From NCBI GenBank assembly GCA_030681645.1, contig JAUXRX010000002.1, positions 371,250 through 435,249 on the forward strand: DNA of 64,000 bases, in the 5' to 3' direction. Source of the DNA: Archangium sp. GTDB lineage: Bacteria > Myxococcota > Myxococcia > Myxococcales > Myxococcaceae. Below, in pieces: positions 36,979-46,491 of this stretch. The translations under genes and the position numbers were made by a program. The first letter of the stretch is position 1. Each line of letters opens with the position of its first letter. The notes beneath the pieces are model-generated. The model saw only the letters and a list, made by a program, of their open reading frames with translations, searched no databases and was not told where the DNA came from.

Positions 36979-38904
36979 CTACTCGATTCTCGGGATGTTG
37001 TTGATCACCGTCAGGGCCTCATCGAGGCTGAAGCCGACCAGCGAGGCGTACTCCTTCATCGCCAGGTAGCGGGGCCGGTTCTCCTGCTCGACCAACCGCA
37101 GGGCTTCATCACGCTCGATCAGCCCCGCGCGAATCTGGTTGCTGCGAAACGTGTCGTGCTCAGAGAAGCCGGCGACCGTGTGGTAAATGTAGTTGTAGAA
37201 GGCGGCCGTGCCATCACCGATGCGCCAGGTGCTGCTCGAGTCACCGGCGCTTTCCCAGCCATATGAACGCGTCAGCGTCTCGGCGATGACGGCCTCGTTC
37301 CACTCGACGTACTTGTAGAGATACAGGAAGTCCTGCCTGTTGATGTACGTGGAGTAGAATGCAAAGAGCGTGTCGGCGACGGAGCGGTTGATGTAGTTCG
37401 GGTTGAGGACGTAGTTCTTCGCGTAGTACGCGAGCAGCTTCGCCTTCCCCGCCAGATCAAGCCCGACCATGGTGTTGACGCTCTTGTCCTGCACCCCGCA
37501 GAAACCGGTCTTGAATCTGGTGATCTCCAGGTTGTTGCCGCCGCAGAAGATCACCAGCGGAACACCCGTCTGCTTGCTGACCTGGGTCGCGTAGTGGAAG
37601 AACTGTTTGTCGCCCGCCATGAACAGCGGGATCATGCCCAGCTCGGGCCGCTGCAGCCACGCCTCGATGTTGAGTCGGATGTTCCTGCGCTTCGAGAGAA
37701 TGTCTGCCGAGCGAATGATGTGCTCGACGCCCAGCGCGCCGCACATTCGGGCGCAGTTCCGCCGCGCCTCGTCGGTCACCATCGCCCAGTCGTAGGTGTA
37801 GGCGATCGGGTTGAGCCCGAGTTCCTTCTTGACCACGTGCAGGCCATAGCAACTGTCCCGCCCGCCACTGAGCGCGACGATGCAGTCCGGGCTGCCGTCC
37901 TTCGAGCGGATGGCAGAAATCCGGGCCTCCAGCGTCTGGCGATCATCGGTGCGAACAGGCGCCCCCTCGCGGCAATAGTTGCAGACGCCGTCAGCATCGA
38001 AGTCGATGAAGGGGAACGTGTGAGGAAGAATGCAGCGCGTGCAGCGGCGCAGCACCTTGCGCTTCGGCGAGCGATCGAAAATGGCCCTTGCGCTGGAGGA
38101 CAGCTCCACCGCGGCCGCCGCGGGCTGCGACTTGTCGAGCCTGAAGACGGGCACTGACAGGTCGTGGGGAGAGACGCAGACGCCTTCCCCCACCTTCAAC
38201 TGCGTCACGTCTTCGGCTGTGCTCTCTTGAAAGAGGTCCCGGGACTGAGCGATCAGGCGGGTCAGGAAGTGGCGCTCAGAGGCGAAGACGAACAGTCCGC
38301 TCCTCGTGGCGCGAAGCCAGTAGAGAGAGCCGACGTTGGTCGCCAGGACCAGTGCAGACGCCCTGTCGTGGAGGAATGCGATATTCGCTTCGCCTTCGAT
38401 GGCTTCGTAGACGTCGCGCAGCGCGGTGACGACGTCCCCGCATCGAGAGAAGTTCTTGTCGAACAACCGGTAGAACACCTCCGTGTCGACCTGAGTCTGT
38501 CGGTGGAGGTCGGCGTGGCGTTTCCACAACGCCTCGTCGTTCACGATGATCCCGTTGTGCACGCCGACGCAGTGATCGCTGACGACAGGCTGGTTGTTCG
38601 CCTCCATCCCCTGCGAGCCGTTCGTCACCAGCCGGGAATGACCGATCACGAGCGTGCTCGCCCCGCTCGCCGTGGGTGGGAGCCGGCCTTTCAGGAAGTC
38701 CTGATACTCGTCGGTTCCGAGCATCCGGCTGGCGGGTTGAGCTCGGCGGAACATCGACAGCTCGAGGCCATCGGAGATGGCGATGCCCGCAGCCTCACTG
38801 CCTCGGCTCTCCGAGAACAGAAACAGCTCGGCGGCGAGTTTCCCGAGCCGCTCGGAACCCGCAGAGTAGTCCTTCGAAGCGACGAACCCGAAAATTCCAC
38901 ACAT
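36979..38904 (-). CDS. class II glutamine amidotransferase fused to WbpG/PseA-type N-acetyl sugar amidotransferase
   Basis: A 641-aa fusion. Residues 1-265 are an Ntn-type glutaminase: Met-Cys at the start (CGIFGFVAS), RGSEAAGI, GHSRLVTNGS and VHNGIIVND. Residues about 285-640 are an ATP-pyrophosphatase of the N-acetyl sugar amidotransferase family: the Cys cluster RRCTRCILP...DADGVCNYC (probable metal site, about 290-316), and PP-loop ALSGGRDSCYG near 345. ATG 38904 is chosen over GTG 38907 because the catalytic Cys must follow Met directly; GGGGAG lies upstream. Prediction: ammonia from glutamine is passed to an adenylated sugar carbonyl or amide to form an amide/amidine on an N-acetyl sugar. 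WbpG homologues normally rely on separate HisH/HisF-like partners, so the fusion is unusual. Confidence 0.88.
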   Translation of the reverse strand: MCGIFGFVASKDYSAGSERLGKLAAELFLFSESRGSEAAGIAISDGLELSMFRRAQPASRMLGTDEYQDFLKGRLPPTASGASTLVIGHSRLVTNGSQGMEANNQPVVSDHCVGVHNGIIVNDEALWKRHADLHRQTQVDTEVFYRLFDKNFSRCGDVVTALRDVYEAIEGEANIAFLHDRASALVLATNVGSLYWLRATRSGLFVFASERHFLTRLIAQSRDLFQESTAEDVTQLKVGEGVCVSPHDLSVPVFRLDKSQPAAAAVELSSSARAIFDRSPKRKVLRRCTRCILPHTFPFIDFDADGVCNYCREGAPVRTDDRQTLEARISAIRSKDGSPDCIVALSGGRDSCYGLHVVKKELGLNPIAYTYDWAMVTDEARRNCARMCGALGVEHIIRSADILSKRRNIRLNIEAWLQRPELGMIPLFMAGDKQFFHYATQVSKQTGVPLVIFCGGNNLEITRFKTGFCGVQDKSVNTMVGLDLAGKAKLLAYYAKNYVLNPNYINRSVADTLFAFYSTYINRQDFLYLYKYVEWNEAVIAETLTRSYGWESAGDSSSTWRIGDGTAAFYNYIYHTVAGFSEHDTFRSNQIRAGLIERDEALRLVEQENRPRYLAMKEYASLVGFSLDEALTVINNIPRIE

Positions 38905-38923
38905 CACGCACTCCCCAAATCGC

Positions 38924-39898
38924 TCAGTTGATGCCCTGACCGTTCTTCTTCAGAAGATACAGAATGCGGTCCTGGTTGCTGCGAACGCGGTCGAGCATGT
39001 CGGTGACGATGCCGAGCACGAGGAACACGAGCGCCATGGTGATCAGGAAGGCTGAACCAAAGCCGGCGAACAGGTAGCCCGAGAACTTGCCGGTGGTGAA
39101 GTAGTGCCAGAAGAACAACACCCCCAACGCCAGGCCAGGCACGAAGAAGAAGGCTGAGATGCCCCAGAAGAACCGCAGCGGGTGATAGTCGCGATACCCC
39201 CTGAAGATGATCTTCGCAGTGCTCGCCGCGTACTTGACGATGCTGCCGGCCACCCTGGAGACGCGATCGGGGAAATAGACGACCCCGATCGGAACCTCGA
39301 CGATCCGCAGATTCTTGGCGCAGAAGTCGAGGAACGTCTCCTGGGTGTAGGTGAAGGCCCCGTGCAGATTCAGGCGAAGCAGCGATTCTCTGCTGTAGCA
39401 GCGGAAGCCACAGGACACGTCCTTGAAGCGCTGGCCCACGAGCCGGCTCACCAGGTACGACATCAGGTGATTTCCAACCAACTTCACCCGCGGCATGTCC
39501 GGCGTGAACGTGGAGTCGACGAAACGCGAAGCCGTCACCATGTCTGCCCGGCCGGCGAGGACGGGTTCGAGCAGCTTCGGGATATCCAGTGGATTGAATT
39601 GCCTGTCGCCATCGATGTTGACCATGAAGTCATACCGATTCACGACGGCGTGGGTCACCGCGGACTGGAACGCAGTGCCGACCCCTCTGTTGATTCCATG
39701 GGAGAGGACCGTCGCTCCCCCAGCGCGAGCCTGGCTGGCGGTCTCGTCCACCGAGCCATCGTCGACCACCAGCACGTCGACCTGGGCAAGGCCGGGGATC
39801 GCCCGGGGAATGTCCTCGACGAGCGAACGAATGGTGGCGGCTTCGTTCAGGCAGGGGACGGCGACGAGGAGGCGCAGCCCTGTCGTGATCTGATTCAT
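38924..39898 (-). CDS. GT2 glycosyltransferase, GtrB/dolichyl-P-glucose synthase-like
   Basis: A 324-aa protein: GT-A domain with LLVAVPCLNEAATI, VLVVDDGSVDET and NIDGDRQFNP (DxD-type), then two C-terminal TM helices (FFWGISAFFFVPGLALGVLFF and FLITMALVFLVLGIV regions). Typical of enzymes making undecaprenyl-P-sugar. ATG 39898 overlaps the upstream methyltransferase stop (ATGA). With GtrA (36,586) it could supply lipid-linked sugar to the GT-C transferases. The reading frame extends upstream to 40462 but only as a shadow. Confidence 0.92.
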   Translation of the reverse strand: MNQITTGLRLLVAVPCLNEAATIRSLVEDIPRAIPGLAQVDVLVVDDGSVDETASQARAGGATVLSHGINRGVGTAFQSAVTHAVVNRYDFMVNIDGDRQFNPLDIPKLLEPVLAGRADMVTASRFVDSTFTPDMPRVKLVGNHLMSYLVSRLVGQRFKDVSCGFRCYSRESLLRLNLHGAFTYTQETFLDFCAKNLRIVEVPIGVVYFPDRVSRVAGSIVKYAASTAKIIFRGYRDYHPLRFFWGISAFFFVPGLALGVLFFWHYFTTGKFSGYLFAGFGSAFLITMALVFLVLGIVTDMLDRVRSNQDRILYLLKKNGQGIN

Positions 39899-40539
39899 CG
39901 AGCCGTCTTCCTGGGTTTGCAGCGAACCAGCGTCCACGGCAGGGGCCGCTTCACCGACACCACCTCGGCTTGCTCGGACACGAAGGCGACGAACTGGCCC
40001 GTGGTCCAGTGCTGGAAATGCCCGGGCGTGTTGCCGAGCGCATTCCAGTATTTGCCTCGGGCCATGTTGAGCACATGCCAGATCGGCTCGTTGGGCACGC
40101 TGAGCACCAGGTCGCGTCGGGTGACGGACAGCAGCTTCTCGAGCGCCAGCGCTGGATCGGTGAGGTGCTCGAGCACCTCGCAGCACACGACGGTGTCGGC
40201 CGCGTCTGCGCGCTCGTCGAGGTCGTAGACGCTCTTCTCTGAGATCTGAATCGAGAACCCGTGCCGCTCGGATTCCTTTCGGGCCACCTCGAGAGAGCTC
40301 GGCGAGATGTCGCAGCCACGCACCGAAAACCCTGCAGCCGCGAGCACCCCCAGAATGTGACCCTCGCCGCAGCCGACCTCGTGCACGTCCTTGTTTCCAG
40401 CCTCTTTCACAGCACCAACGATGGCCTTGAGGAAGTTGGTCACCAGCCTGTTGGCAATCCAATTGCCCGACTGGTACTTCTCCGCGTGTGCAACCCCTGA
40501 AAAAACAGGCAGGGAACCACCTGGGTCCGTCTTGTTCAT
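39895..40539 (-). CDS. class I SAM-dependent methyltransferase
   Basis: A 214-aa methyltransferase with HEVGCGEGHILGVLAAAG (motif I), VRGCDISPSSLE, CCEVLEHLTDP and a loop EPIWHVLNMARGKYWN. Substrate unknown; a sugar or lipid-linked intermediate is probable from context. ATG 40539 has a strong AGGAGG. The ATGA overlap couples it to the GtrB-like gene. Confidence 0.9.
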   Translation of the reverse strand: MNKTDPGGSLPVFSGVAHAEKYQSGNWIANRLVTNFLKAIVGAVKEAGNKDVHEVGCGEGHILGVLAAAGFSVRGCDISPSSLEVARKESERHGFSIQISEKSVYDLDERADAADTVVCCEVLEHLTDPALALEKLLSVTRRDLVLSVPNEPIWHVLNMARGKYWNALGNTPGHFQHWTTGQFVAFVSEQAEVVSVKRPLPWTLVRCKPRKTAR

Positions 40540-40623
40540 GCTTCCTCCTGCTTCGCGAGGCTTCCGCGCCTGGTCGAGCCGTCAGGTGCGTCTATCAGAA
40601 GAGCCGGCGCGTCGAGATGGCGA

Positions 40624-42615
40624 TCAGGGGGGCGCGGAGGCCGCCTGCTTCAGGCGGTACTCGGGGCTGGTGAGGAACACCTGGCGCAGCTTCTCGCGCG
40701 AGAAGCCGTGGGCCAGGGCATCGAGGTGCGAACGGAGGCCCCCGGCGTCTGCCTCGCGGCCGAGCAGGTCGCGGTAGAGGCCCTTCACGTAGTCGACGTC
40801 GTCCCCCAGCGGGGGCGAGGGTGATCCGGCGTCCCTGGCCGGTTCGACCGTCGCGATGATCAGGGAGTAGCTCCTCTCACCGACAGGCACCTGCTCGCGC
40901 CGTGTTTCCTTCAGCGCGTAGCCCACGTCGGCAAAAGAGCGTTGCGCCCGCGGGAAGCGCTCGGCGGTGTCGTCGAGAATGACCAGTCCGGCGGCGAAGA
41001 AGTCGGACGGGTCCTTCGAAGCGTCGCGCTTCTGCGCCCCGTCCGGGAACGGCGCCTGAAACCGCGAGTAGGCCCCCAGATGGGCCGCCGAGATGTCCTG
41101 GAACAGGTAGGCGAAGGGGCTGGCGTCGTCGTACCAGTACCTGGGCGAGCGACCGGCAAGCTCGTCCTGGATGAGGCCGATCGACTGCGACACGGAAGCG
41201 GCTGCAGCCGACTCGAGCGCGTCGCCGGGAGGGACCCGGTTGATCGGGGCTCCGTTGACCAGGGCCACCAGGAAGCCTGCGAAGAACAGCGACCCCGGCC
41301 CCGGGCGAGCGACGAGCCAACGCCAGGTCACCAGGCCAATCACCGAGCAGAGCGCGATTCCGGCCTGGAGCGTCGCGAGCGGGACTGCGCCCAGCCACTG
41401 CGCGCTGAGCCTGAAGGGGAAGAAGCGCTGGTCGAAGTACCGAACGACGTAAGGGGCCTCGAGGCGGTACGCGAGCGCGGCACCGACGACGAGCGCAACG
41501 GCCAGCCCTTCCATGCCCGTGGTGCTGGCGCTCTTCGTTCTTTCTCCCAGCATCGCGGCGAGCGCCAGGAGCGCAGCGGGCAGAAAGTACGAGGCGAACC
41601 ACCCGTACTCGAGCCAATAGCCCCCGGTGAAGAGTTCGACCGCGACCATCAGCGCCATCAGCGCCACCAGGTTCAGGTAGGCGAAGCCCTCGAAGGCGGT
41701 CAACCGCGCTTTCCGCGCCGCCCCACCGGCCAACATGAGCACAGACACCAGGCAGGCGAAGCCGATCAGCACCAGCCAGTTGGCGTTGAGGACCCAGGTG
41801 GTCAGCGGGTGCTTCCAGGTCGCGGTGGTGAGCTCGAGCGCGGCGTGGACGACCGGCATGAAGAAGAGTGACCTGCCGTAGAGCACCTTGCAGATGACCG
41901 CCATCGCGACCACGGCGGTGCCTGCGCCGAACACCACCACCAGCCACAACCGCCACGGCCGGGCCTGTGGTGTCTGCGATTGACGCCACCCCACCAACGC
42001 CAGCGGCGTCAGCAACATCGGCAGCGTCATCGGGTGCGTCGTGAGCATCGCGATGAAGCAACCTCCGGCGACGAGCGCCCCCAGGTGCTGGGAACGCGGC
42101 GTGGCGCCAGTCCGGTACCAGCGCGCCAACCCAGCCAGGCCGATCACGAACCAGGTGACGATCGAGCCGTCGACGTAGCCCCACCCCAGCGTGCGCAGCA
42201 GGTACATGCAGGTGCCGAAGAGCAGCACGCCCGCCAGCCGGGTGCCGGGCCGCGCGAGGCTGGTGAGCAGGTCGAACACCGCGAGCAGCAACACCTGGAA
42301 GCAGAGGAAGCTGTAGACGGCGTGAGCCACGCCTTCCGAGAGCAGTCGGGTCAGCAGGAAGCGCGGCACCAGCACGAAGGGTCGCGCCGGGTAGTAGAAG
42401 TCCGAGAAGCTGGCGTTGGCGTGAACGAGATCGCGGCCGAGCGCCCGGTAGATCCACCCGTCGACCATGCCCACCGGGGTGACCGTCCAGTCGGTCACCA
42501 GCAGCATCAGCCAGGGCAGCAACAGGACCATGGCGAGGGCGAACCGACGCTCGGTGGTCTCAGCCGGAGTCACCCCGCGGGAATAGCCCGAATGGGCGGG
42601 AGGCGCAGCTGACAC
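40624..42615 (-). CDS. integral membrane GT-C-like protein with C-terminal DUF4214
   Basis: A 663-aa protein with about 10-12 TM helices in residues 25-460, an acidic first loop (MVDGWIYRALGRDLVH), a soluble domain (about 480-600), and a DUF4214 module (about 612-660: DYVKGLYRDLLGREADAGG). Starts with GTG directly after the upstream GT2 stop (TGAGTG), so translation is coupled. Likely adds a sugar from a polyprenyl carrier in the periplasm. An 84-bp gap (40,540-40,623) separates it from the next gene. Confidence 0.8.
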   Translation of the reverse strand: MSAAPPAHSGYSRGVTPAETTERRFALAMVLLLPWLMLLVTDWTVTPVGMVDGWIYRALGRDLVHANASFSDFYYPARPFVLVPRFLLTRLLSEGVAHAVYSFLCFQVLLLAVFDLLTSLARPGTRLAGVLLFGTCMYLLRTLGWGYVDGSIVTWFVIGLAGLARWYRTGATPRSQHLGALVAGGCFIAMLTTHPMTLPMLLTPLALVGWRQSQTPQARPWRLWLVVVFGAGTAVVAMAVICKVLYGRSLFFMPVVHAALELTTATWKHPLTTWVLNANWLVLIGFACLVSVLMLAGGAARKARLTAFEGFAYLNLVALMALMVAVELFTGGYWLEYGWFASYFLPAALLALAAMLGERTKSASTTGMEGLAVALVVGAALAYRLEAPYVVRYFDQRFFPFRLSAQWLGAVPLATLQAGIALCSVIGLVTWRWLVARPGPGSLFFAGFLVALVNGAPINRVPPGDALESAAAASVSQSIGLIQDELAGRSPRYWYDDASPFAYLFQDISAAHLGAYSRFQAPFPDGAQKRDASKDPSDFFAAGLVILDDTAERFPRAQRSFADVGYALKETRREQVPVGERSYSLIIATVEPARDAGSPSPPLGDDVDYVKGLYRDLLGREADAGGLRSHLDALAHGFSREKLRQVFLTSPEYRLKQAASAPP

Positions 42616-43689
42616 TCACTCTTTTGCGCGCGCGGCCTCGTTGTCGCGACCAATCGTTTCCGGAATCAGGCGCTCGCTGACGAGCAGCCGCTCCGGGTAC
42701 AGCAGCGGGTGCAGCGCGCGCCGGGGAACGCTGGCGATGTCGTAGCCCAGGAACGCGAGCAGAAACTGGAGCCCGCTGACCAGGGCCACGGTGGCGATCA
42801 TGATCGTGCCCACAGGAGTGGGCACGCCCGTCTGCGCTGCCGACCACCAACGCCAGCCGCCAAACCCGAGGCCAAAGGTGAGGAGCACCAGGGCGGCGAG
42901 GAGCTCGAGCGAGGCAACGGACAGGTTGCGAAGGAAGTAGTTGTAGAACAGGCGCTTGAGTGAATTGCGGGTGTGCTTGAACGCGAATTCGCCCAGGATC
43001 CGCGAGATCTTGAGCCCGCTGACCTCGTCGCCATAACGAGCGTCCATCGGAACATCCACGACCATGGCCCGCATCGTGTTCAGCCTGAACAGGATGTCGC
43101 TCTCGAAGAAATAGCGACGGTCGATCTTGTCGAGCGGCAGCAGGCGGACGACGTCGGCGTGAATCGCGGTGTAGCCATTGGTGGGATCGAACAGGTCCCA
43201 GTAGCCGGTGCTGAACTTCGACATGAACGAGAGCGAGGCATTGCCGATGATGCGGAGGACAGGCATCGAGCTGATGTTGCGCAGATCGTAGAACCGGTTT
43301 CCCTTGGCGTAGTCGGCTTCGCCACGCAGCAGCGGCGCCGCGAAGCGCGAGAGCAGGCGCGGGTCCATCTGACCGTCGCCGTCGATCTTCACGATGACGC
43401 GCGCGCCGTCGATGACCGCGCGGTGGTAGCCGGTCATCACCGCTCCGCCCACCCCCCGATTCTCTGCGTGCCTGAGCACTCGCACCCGAGGGTCCTTGAT
43501 CTCGCGAGTGATGAAGCCTCCGCTGTCGTCGGGACAGGCGTCATCGACACAGTAGATGGCGTCGACTTCCGGCCCGATGGCGGCGATCACCCCGGCGATG
43601 TGGCGAGTGACCCGGTAGCTCGGGATCACCACGGCGATGCCGCGGGTCCAGGCGATGGGGTCGCTGGAAACCGACGGGAGCTGGCTCAT
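42616..43689 (-). CDS. GT2 glycosyltransferase with C-terminal TM helices
   Basis: A 357-aa protein: GT-A domain (AVVIPSYRVTRHI, AIYCVDDACPDDS, VIVKIDGDGQMDP), then DLFDPTNGYTAIHADVV and YFFESDILFRLN, and two C-terminal TM helices (about 245-270 and 290-312). Related to dolichol-P-mannose synthase-like enzymes. ATGA overlap with the upstream gene and zero spacing to the next one show tight operon packing. Confidence 0.92.
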   Translation of the reverse strand: MSQLPSVSSDPIAWTRGIAVVIPSYRVTRHIAGVIAAIGPEVDAIYCVDDACPDDSGGFITREIKDPRVRVLRHAENRGVGGAVMTGYHRAVIDGARVIVKIDGDGQMDPRLLSRFAAPLLRGEADYAKGNRFYDLRNISSMPVLRIIGNASLSFMSKFSTGYWDLFDPTNGYTAIHADVVRLLPLDKIDRRYFFESDILFRLNTMRAMVVDVPMDARYGDEVSGLKISRILGEFAFKHTRNSLKRLFYNYFLRNLSVASLELLAALVLLTFGLGFGGWRWWSAAQTGVPTPVGTIMIATVALVSGLQFLLAFLGYDIASVPRRALHPLLYPERLLVSERLIPETIGRDNEAARAKE

Positions 43690-45380
43690 GGGGCGGTGGC
43701 GTCCAGCGGGAGGAGATGAACGAGCGAATAGCCGTCACCCTGGACGATGACCTGGTGCGGCTCGGAGACGACGTATTTGCCCACCAGGAGCAGCCAGTCC
43801 CGGGGGGCTGCAGGTCTGGGCACGGTGCTCCCTTCAGGCAGTTCGACAAAACTACCTGCATGGTTGTCCAGAACGAACAAAGCTCGAAACCCGCCCGCTC
43901 CGGTCCACGTCACCACCTCGACGTGCTCCACGCCTTCTTTGCCCAGGACCTGGCGGGTGACGGCGGCCGACGCGTCCCAGAGAGGGGTCTGCTGCAGCTC
44001 GCGCAATTCCCGAGACACCACCCAGCTGGAGGCCAGGGTGATGAGGGGGAGCGCGCCGAACAGATAGAGGCGGCCACCGAGCCTCGGCTGAAGGGCCCAG
44101 GCGAAGAGCGTCGCCAGGCCGAACGACAGACACAGAATGAGCACAGGCCTGAACCGGGTGATGCCGCGCAGTTCCGGCGCGTCCGTCAAGATCGGCAGCA
44201 GCGAATCGAGGCCCTTGAACATCACGGCGCCCCCGAGCGCGGCGATGAGCACCGCGGGCACGACGAACCAGGGCGAGAACGAGCGCCGCTGCGGTGAAGC
44301 GTGGTCGACGTGCGCTGCCACCACGATCCACATCAGGGGGATGAGGAAGTTGTAGTAGCGCATGTGCAGGCGGCTGCCGTCCTCGGTGACGCTGGCCCCG
44401 GTGATCTTCGCCGTGAAGACGGCCACGATGAGCAGCAGCGGCACCAGCAGCACCAGCAGCAACCCCTGAAGACGTCGCAGTTCATCGAGCCGCGCTGCCG
44501 GCTTCGCCGCACTCACCGGGGCGAGGCTCAAGACAGCTGCCAGCGGCGCCGCGCCGATCACCGCCAGCGCCTGAAGATGACTCCACAGCGATTGCCAGGA
44601 ACCGACGACGAGCTCGGACAGGCTCTTGCTCTGGCCGGCTGCGGCGTCGCCGTAGAGCGCCCCCAGCGCGCTGAGCGCCGGCGCCCCTGCCATCAGCCAA
44701 CCACCTCCGAACCGGACCAGGGCCGCGCTGCCCCCGACGAGCAGGATCGAAAGAGCGCCTTCCAGCAGCCGGCGGCCCGAGCGGGCGCGCTTCCAGCCCT
44801 CCACCCACGCCCACAGCGCAACCGCCGGTACGAGAAAGAAGGCATGCACCTTCACCAACGCCAGCAGCCCCAGCACGGCCCCCACGACCAGCGGAAACCG
44901 ACGGCCCGACAGCCCCTCGTTGGTGAGCAGCCAGATCAGCACCCAGACCCCGAAGAAGTAGGTCGACTCGGGCATGAAGTACGCCGTGTACGAGGTGAGG
45001 GGGCTGGCGGCCGTCGCCGCGACCACCACCGCCGCGGGCTTCCACGAGGAATACCGCCGACACACCAGGTAGATGAAAGGGAGCGCGCCTGCGAAGAGCA
45101 ACGCGTTGAGCAAGCGGGCGCAGGTGAGCCAACCTTCGCCGCAGGCGTTCGTCGCGGAGAAGAGCCAGAGGTAGAGATACGACGGGATCGGCGCGGCTGC
45201 GAGGGGCGCCAGGCGGGACGCGTGGCTGTAGCTGTACTCATCAGCGAAGACGTGGCCTGAACTCCCCGCATCGCGCCACACCGAGAACACCACCAGGGCC
45301 AGGCAAAGGCCCACCAGGCCGCCGCCAATCCACGGGGGCGAGGACGCGACCCGCTGAGGCGACGGTTCGGCAGGTGTCAT
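43686..45380 (-). CDS. integral membrane glycosyltransferase-like protein (GT-C)
   Basis: A 564-aa protein with about 11 TM helices. FADEYSYSHASRLAP in the first loop and FMPESTYFFGVWVLIWLL resemble GT39/GT87-type GT-C transferases using polyprenyl-P-sugar. A soluble C-terminal domain (about 465-560) ends the chain. First gene of the leftward operon; ATG 45380. The control region 45,381-45,479 is shared with the divergent FkbM operon. Confidence 0.85.
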   Translation of the reverse strand: MTPAEPSPQRVASSPPWIGGGLVGLCLALVVFSVWRDAGSSGHVFADEYSYSHASRLAPLAAAPIPSYLYLWLFSATNACGEGWLTCARLLNALLFAGALPFIYLVCRRYSSWKPAAVVVAATAASPLTSYTAYFMPESTYFFGVWVLIWLLTNEGLSGRRFPLVVGAVLGLLALVKVHAFFLVPAVALWAWVEGWKRARSGRRLLEGALSILLVGGSAALVRFGGGWLMAGAPALSALGALYGDAAAGQSKSLSELVVGSWQSLWSHLQALAVIGAAPLAAVLSLAPVSAAKPAARLDELRRLQGLLLVLLVPLLLIVAVFTAKITGASVTEDGSRLHMRYYNFLIPLMWIVVAAHVDHASPQRRSFSPWFVVPAVLIAALGGAVMFKGLDSLLPILTDAPELRGITRFRPVLILCLSFGLATLFAWALQPRLGGRLYLFGALPLITLASSWVVSRELRELQQTPLWDASAAVTRQVLGKEGVEHVEVVTWTGAGGFRALFVLDNHAGSFVELPEGSTVPRPAAPRDWLLLVGKYVVSEPHQVIVQGDGYSLVHLLPLDATAP

Positions 45381-45479
45381 CGACGCACGCGGTTACAGGA
45401 TCCGCCCAGGGCTGACAAGGAACCGGGGCTTTCCGCGGTTGTCTCACTGGCGTCGTTCGGCTAAGCCCGGCCGGGGCCG

Positions 45480-46481
45480 ATGCCGTTCATTTCCTACGCG
45501 CAGAACTTCGAAGACGTCCTCCTCTGGAGGGTGCTCAAGGGCGTGCAGCGGGGGGTGTATCTGGACGTCGGAGCCAGTCACCCGATCGCGGACTCGGTGA
45601 CGTACGCCTTCTATGAGCGTGGCTGGCGCGGCATCAACATCGAGCCCGTGGCCGCGGACTTCGCGCTGCTTCAAGAGCACCGTCCAGGCGACATCAACCT
45701 CAACCTGGCCGCAGGCGATCGGAAGACGGTTCTTCCGCTCTTTCAGTTCGGCGTCCGGGGGCTGGCCACGCTCTCCCAGCTCGTCACCGAGCGCCATCGC
45801 AAGATCGGGCTGGCCGCCACCAAGGTGGACGTGCAGGTCGTTCCGCTGCGCGACATCTGCGCCGAGCACGTCACGGGCGACATTCACTTCCTCAAGATCG
45901 ACGTGGAAGGGAGCGAGGCCGACGTCCTCCGTGGCATGGACTTCACCCGCTGGCGTCCATGGGTGCTGCTGATCGAAGCCACCATGCCCAACTCCCAGGA
46001 ACAGACGCACCTGGCCTGGGAGCCGCTCCTCCTGGAGCAGGGCTACGTGTACTGCTACTTCGATGGGCTCAGCCGCTACTACGTGGCCAGCGAGCGCGAG
46101 CGATCGCTCGCCCCCTCGCTCGCCTGCCAACCCAACGTCTTCGACGACTTCACCACGGCGCAGCTGGTTCGCGCCCAGCGCGAACTCGAAGCGGCCCAGG
46201 CCCAGGCCACCGAAGTCAGCCAGCGTTGGCACGCCGTACCTGATGGGCCGGCGCTGGTGGGTCGTCTGAGCGACCTCGAGAAGCGGATGGCGAGCATGGA
46301 GGCGGAGCTGACCGCGGCGCGAGAAGCCTGGGCCGCTGCCGAGGTGGCGAAGCTCGCCCATCGCCAGGAGATCCTCGACCTCGAACATCGCATCGCCACC
46401 ATGATGGCTGACCCGTATTTCCGGACCCGCGCGACGATTCGGGCCTTGACGCAGCGCCTGGGCATGCGCTCCCACCAGTGA
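45480..46481 (+). CDS. FkbM-family methyltransferase with C-terminal coiled coil
   Basis: A 333-aa protein: ISYAQNFEDVLLWR start, YLDVGASHPIADSVTYAFY, INIEPVAADFALL, HFLKIDVEGSEADVLRGMDF. Residues about 225-315 form a heptad-rich coiled coil (AQRELEAAQAQATEV, EKRMASMEAELTAAR). O-methylation of a glycan residue is likely from family. First gene of the rightward operon 45,480-53,614. No strong Shine-Dalgarno seen before ATG 45480. Confidence 0.9.
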   Translation: MPFISYAQNFEDVLLWRVLKGVQRGVYLDVGASHPIADSVTYAFYERGWRGINIEPVAADFALLQEHRPGDINLNLAAGDRKTVLPLFQFGVRGLATLSQLVTERHRKIGLAATKVDVQVVPLRDICAEHVTGDIHFLKIDVEGSEADVLRGMDFTRWRPWVLLIEATMPNSQEQTHLAWEPLLLEQGYVYCYFDGLSRYYVASERERSLAPSLACQPNVFDDFTTAQLVRAQRELEAAQAQATEVSQRWHAVPDGPALVGRLSDLEKRMASMEAELTAAREAWAAAEVAKLAHRQEILDLEHRIATMMADPYFRTRATIRALTQRLGMRSHQ

Positions 46482-46491
46482 GTTTCGGCGC

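Noticed and set aside
45381..45479. Small gene in the divergent gap
   Set aside because: No ORF with plausible start and coding bias; interpreted as a shared control region.
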